From positions 186,001 to 250,000 of the forward strand of contig JAULSN010000009.1 of the NCBI GenBank assembly GCA_033439765.1: a stretch of 64,000 bases of DNA, in the 5' to 3' direction. The DNA is from Lasiosphaeria ovina. Lineage: Eukaryota; Ascomycota; Sordariomycetes; Sordariales; Lasiosphaeriaceae. Below, piece after piece: positions 61,700 through 64,000 of this stretch; positions within the stretch are counted from its first letter, which is position 1, and each line of letters begins with the position of its first letter. The position numbers and the translations under genes were made by a program. Under the pieces are notes generated by a model. That model made no database searches and was not told where the DNA came from. It was given only the letters and a program-made list of their open reading frames with translations.

Positions 61700-62330
61700 C
61701 TCCCGGCTGTTGAACATGGAAAGCATTTGTATGAGCAATGCCGCTATGTGGCTGTTGTAGTTTTTCGGGGCAATAACGTTTTTCGATCACAAGGATCCTG
61801 CCGTGTTTCCCCATCGCGTCAACAAGACCGTGGAGAATTTTGACGCACTCGGCGTCCGACCAGTCATGCAAAACCGAGTGAAGAGTGTAGAGCGACGCCC
61901 CCTTGATCGGCTGGGTCCCAGAAAAGAAGGTCGTGTTCCATGGTGGTGATGGGCCCGCCGAGGTCTGGGATCTGATCGATGACTGCCTTTTGGTCCTGGA
62001 CAAAAATGCCACTCTTGATGGCGGGATATCTCTTGACAAGCGCTTTGGCATCGTGGCATCCCAGCCGGGTCCCCGAGGCCGTGTTTTCGGAAATGCTCAC
62101 ACACATCCGGATCGTGGCCTGGCTCTGGCTCTGGGGCAGCCTGGCGATTAGGACACGTTAGTACCCAGCAGCCAGGAGGGTGGAGAGTGGAGCTTACTTG
62201 CACTGCCTTGTAGCCTGCAGCAAAGTCAGGCACGCTCACAGACTTCGACCAAGGTGTGTCGGCAGAAGCTCGCCGTTCTCGTTTGTTTTCATGTATCCCT
62301 CGGAGTCGAGAAGGATTATGCAGGAGCCTG
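61700..62330 (-). pseudogene. O-methyltransferase relic (SAM-dependent, plant/fungal type)
   Basis: Reading leftwards, LLDSEGYMKTNENGELLPTH and SVPDFAAGYKAVQ form the end of the N-terminal winged-helix/dimerisation region. A plausible intron follows (GTAAGC, TACTAAC, GCCAG). Then HDAKALVKRYPAIKSGIFVQ gives the SAM-binding strand, followed by IPDLGGPITTMEHD. After a frameshift come FFSGTQPIKGASLYTLHSVL and HDWSDAECVKILHGL with the catalytic-His HDW motif, then GRILVIEKRYCPEK. About 90 residues between the first and second blocks, including most of the glycine loop, are absent. Such enzymes methylate hydroxyl groups in fungal secondary metabolism. Deletion plus frameshift make this copy non-functional. 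Confidence 0.8.
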
Positions 62331-62706
62331 GATCGTCTGGTGAGGATACGACAGAGCGATAGAAAGCCTGAATAGAAATTACTAATAAGAATACACCCTC
62401 CGTAAGCCGAATAAAATTTGGCTTTATTATACGTACCGAATGGAATACGTCAGTAGTCGTAGAAAAAAGATTAAATAAATAGACTTTTCCGTACAACCGA
62501 ATACCGAAGGAGATTAGGCCAGCTAGCCTTTAGGGTTAAGGAATTTGAAGGCTAGGGTTATAGTGGGATTTTCTGTGTATATATAGGGAGCTTCCCTCAA
62601 GAGTCCCTGACTCTGTCACAATACAGCCTTTTGGGCACTTTTCATCAGATTCGTTCACCTCCCTCCTTTCTCTTGTTCTTTATATTTTCTTTCTCGCCTT
62701 TCCATC

Positions 62707-64000
62707 ATGTCAACAGGCATCATGTCTACAGAAAGCAGAGGCAAGGAAACGTCCATCGTTATATTCAGCTTCACCGGCATTGCCATCCTCGTGGGTTTCG
62801 TCCTTCGCACTTGGGCTCAGATCCTCCGCCGTGAACGCCGGCCCTCTTTCCGATATTCCTGGCTTGTCTGGCTTAACATATTCCCCCCTGGCTACACCCT
62901 AACGGGACTCAGTGTTGTAAGTTGCGTGTTTTTGAGGAGAAACATTGCTGCAGCTGATCCATGTCCCCAGGTTTTTCTTATTGCCAATGCAGTATTTTGT
63001 CGCATTGCCGTCATCAATGGCGCCGGAGACCACATCGAAACCTTGACAGTCGAGCAGGCGAAAACGGCATCCACGTGGATCACCGCGAGCTTCCTTCCCG
63101 GGATCGTGGCGTTCTCCTTGCCCAAGATGGTCATCGCGAAGCTGCTTCTCGATGTAATCGATGATGGGGCCGATAAAAAGAAACTATGGTGGGCCGTCAT
63201 TGCCACAGTCGTTGTATCTCCTCTCGTCCTCGTAATCAACGCGGTCTTGCTGGTCTTGCTGGTCTTGACCTTGGTGGCCGTGGAACTCGACCCGGGAAGA
63301 GAGGTCGTGAGCAAAGATGCACTAGTTGCCTTTGCCCGTATATCAGGAGGTATTATCAACGTCCCACTCCAATCTTTCAATTGCGTCGGGATGCTAAATT
63401 GTCAGCTTCTTCTGCAATCGCCGGCATCCTGCTCGCCGTCCTCGCCATCTCGGTATTGTGGAAGCTCAACATGAAGAAGCAGAGAAAATACGGCATCATA
63501 TTACTCATGGGTTTCAGCCTCCTGTACGTCCAACTTTTGGCATGACTTAACGCACCTAAGAATTCTTCCCACTGACAGGTCCTATCGTCATAGTTCCGGA
63601 ATTGCCGCTATTGTCAAGACTGTTTTCTTGAGGTCCTCCTTCTTTGACCCAGATTTCACCTGTACGTGTTTACGAATTCCTAGCCTATCTCTTTCTTGCA
63701 CACCCATGCATCGTGTCCTCCACCGGCTGGCTGCTAATGATCAAAACAAATTAGGGGCCAATTGTGACCTCATGATATGCACCAGCGCCGAAGCCACTGC
63801 CCTCATCATAGCTTGCTGCATTCCGAAACTCAAGATTATCCTCGAACGAACTTTTCCAACACAGTTTCCCTCTACAACTACCCCGCACGATATCGAACTG
63901 GGCGACTCTACAGATAAGAAAGGATTGGGCAGGGTGGGAGGGTACCACGTAAGTATCGGGCGTGGAAGCACGGATAACCTTCACACGGAGTCCACAGAAG
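62707..64000 (+). CDS. Rhodopsin-like fungal integral membrane protein (5 exons, 3' truncated by window)
   Basis: Exons 62707-62916, 62971-63349, 63406-63523, 63579-63661 and 63755 onward stay in phase. Introns are 54-93 bp with GTAAGT, GTATTA, GTACGT and GTACGT donors and YAG acceptors. The product has at least seven hydrophobic segments: IVIFSFTGIAILVGFVLR, TLTGLS/VFLIANAVF, SFLPGIVAFSLPKMVIAKLL, KLWWAVIATVVVSPLVLVI, SSAIAGILLAVLAISVLWKL, YGIILLMGFSLL and ALIIACCIPKLKIIL. The -VLWKL-M-KKQRK-GI block before helix 6 and the polar tail resemble the rhodopsin-like membrane family common in Pezizomycotina, often beside secondary-metabolite genes. The C-terminal tail (IELGDSTDKKGLGRVGG) continues beyond the window. 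The second donor is ambiguous (63338 also fits). No lesion is seen. Function unknown. Confidence 0.75.

Noticed and set aside
28000..64000. A complete Starship element
   Set aside because: The captain-family gene is a relic, cargo genes are scattered relics, and no direct repeats or target site marking element ends could be identified.
1..64000. tRNA or 5S rRNA genes
   Set aside because: I scanned by eye for the conserved T-arm GGTTCRANNCC with a matching upstream A box and found no convincing pair. A covariance-model scan would be decisive.

Overview
The window looks like an accessory, repeat-rich stretch of a filamentous ascomycete (Pezizomycotina) chromosome. The evidence is short spliceosomal introns (45-66 bp, GTRNGT...CTRAY...YAG), typical fungal families (F-box, HET, SANT/Myb-like, DUF3435, pogo/Fot1 and MULE transposases, rhodopsin-like membrane proteins), and transposon relics whose damage is almost entirely C-to-T/G-to-A nonsense (CAA/CAG/TGG to TAA/TAG). 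That pattern is the signature expected of repeat-induced point mutation (RIP). I see no rRNA, tRNA, CRISPR or bacterial-type features.\n\nLayout. 1-6.8 kb: a dispersed AT-rich repeat, a broken membrane-protein gene, a broken CorA-like gene and a MULE transposase relic. 6.8-14 kb: a collapsed MCM2 pseudogene fused to a collapsed Gypsy chromovirus relic, a 3.5-kb minisatellite, a block of long foldback repeats, and then the first of two coiled-coil-repeat paralogues (12.93-14.0 kb). 14.8-17 kb: a complete 1861-bp pogo-type element with perfect 50-bp TIRs, sitting inside a 56-bp minisatellite. 17.3-18.1 kb: the second coiled-coil paralogue. 18.2-24 kb: duplicated fragments plus a gene killed by one in-frame TAG. 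24-27.8 kb: an intact SANT/Myb-like gene (minus) and an intact F-box gene (plus). 28.7-31.5 kb: a dihydroxyacetone-kinase relic followed by a DUF3435 (Crypton/Starship-captain family) relic and a chromodomain. 33-46 kb: relics of F-box/LRR, MULE, GST, pogo and HET genes in otherwise featureless sequence. 46.9-49 kb: a DUF3669-family gene broken by a local inversion and a repeat expansion. 50-53.3 kb: a malate-dehydrogenase relic, a small hypothetical gene and a nonsense-broken gene. 54.5-56.5 kb: an intact two-exon trypsin-like serine protease gene. 56.8-62.5 kb: AT-rich repeat, mariner fragment, inverted satellite block and O-methyltransferase relic. 62.7-64 kb: a five-exon membrane-protein gene running off the end.\n\nGenes that look functional are few: the two coiled-coil paralogues, the SANT/Myb-like gene, the F-box gene, the trypsin-like gene and the terminal membrane protein. 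Nearly everything else is a decayed duplicate. Many relics share one mode of decay: short recognisable blocks of a long protein joined directly after internal deletions (MCM2, Gypsy, second pogo, second MULE, DUF3435, O-methyltransferase). They do not form one pathway. The setting resembles a subtelomeric or accessory compartment where duplicated genes and transposons are mutated, rearranged and deleted. All family calls come from reading translated motifs by eye; no database search was run.
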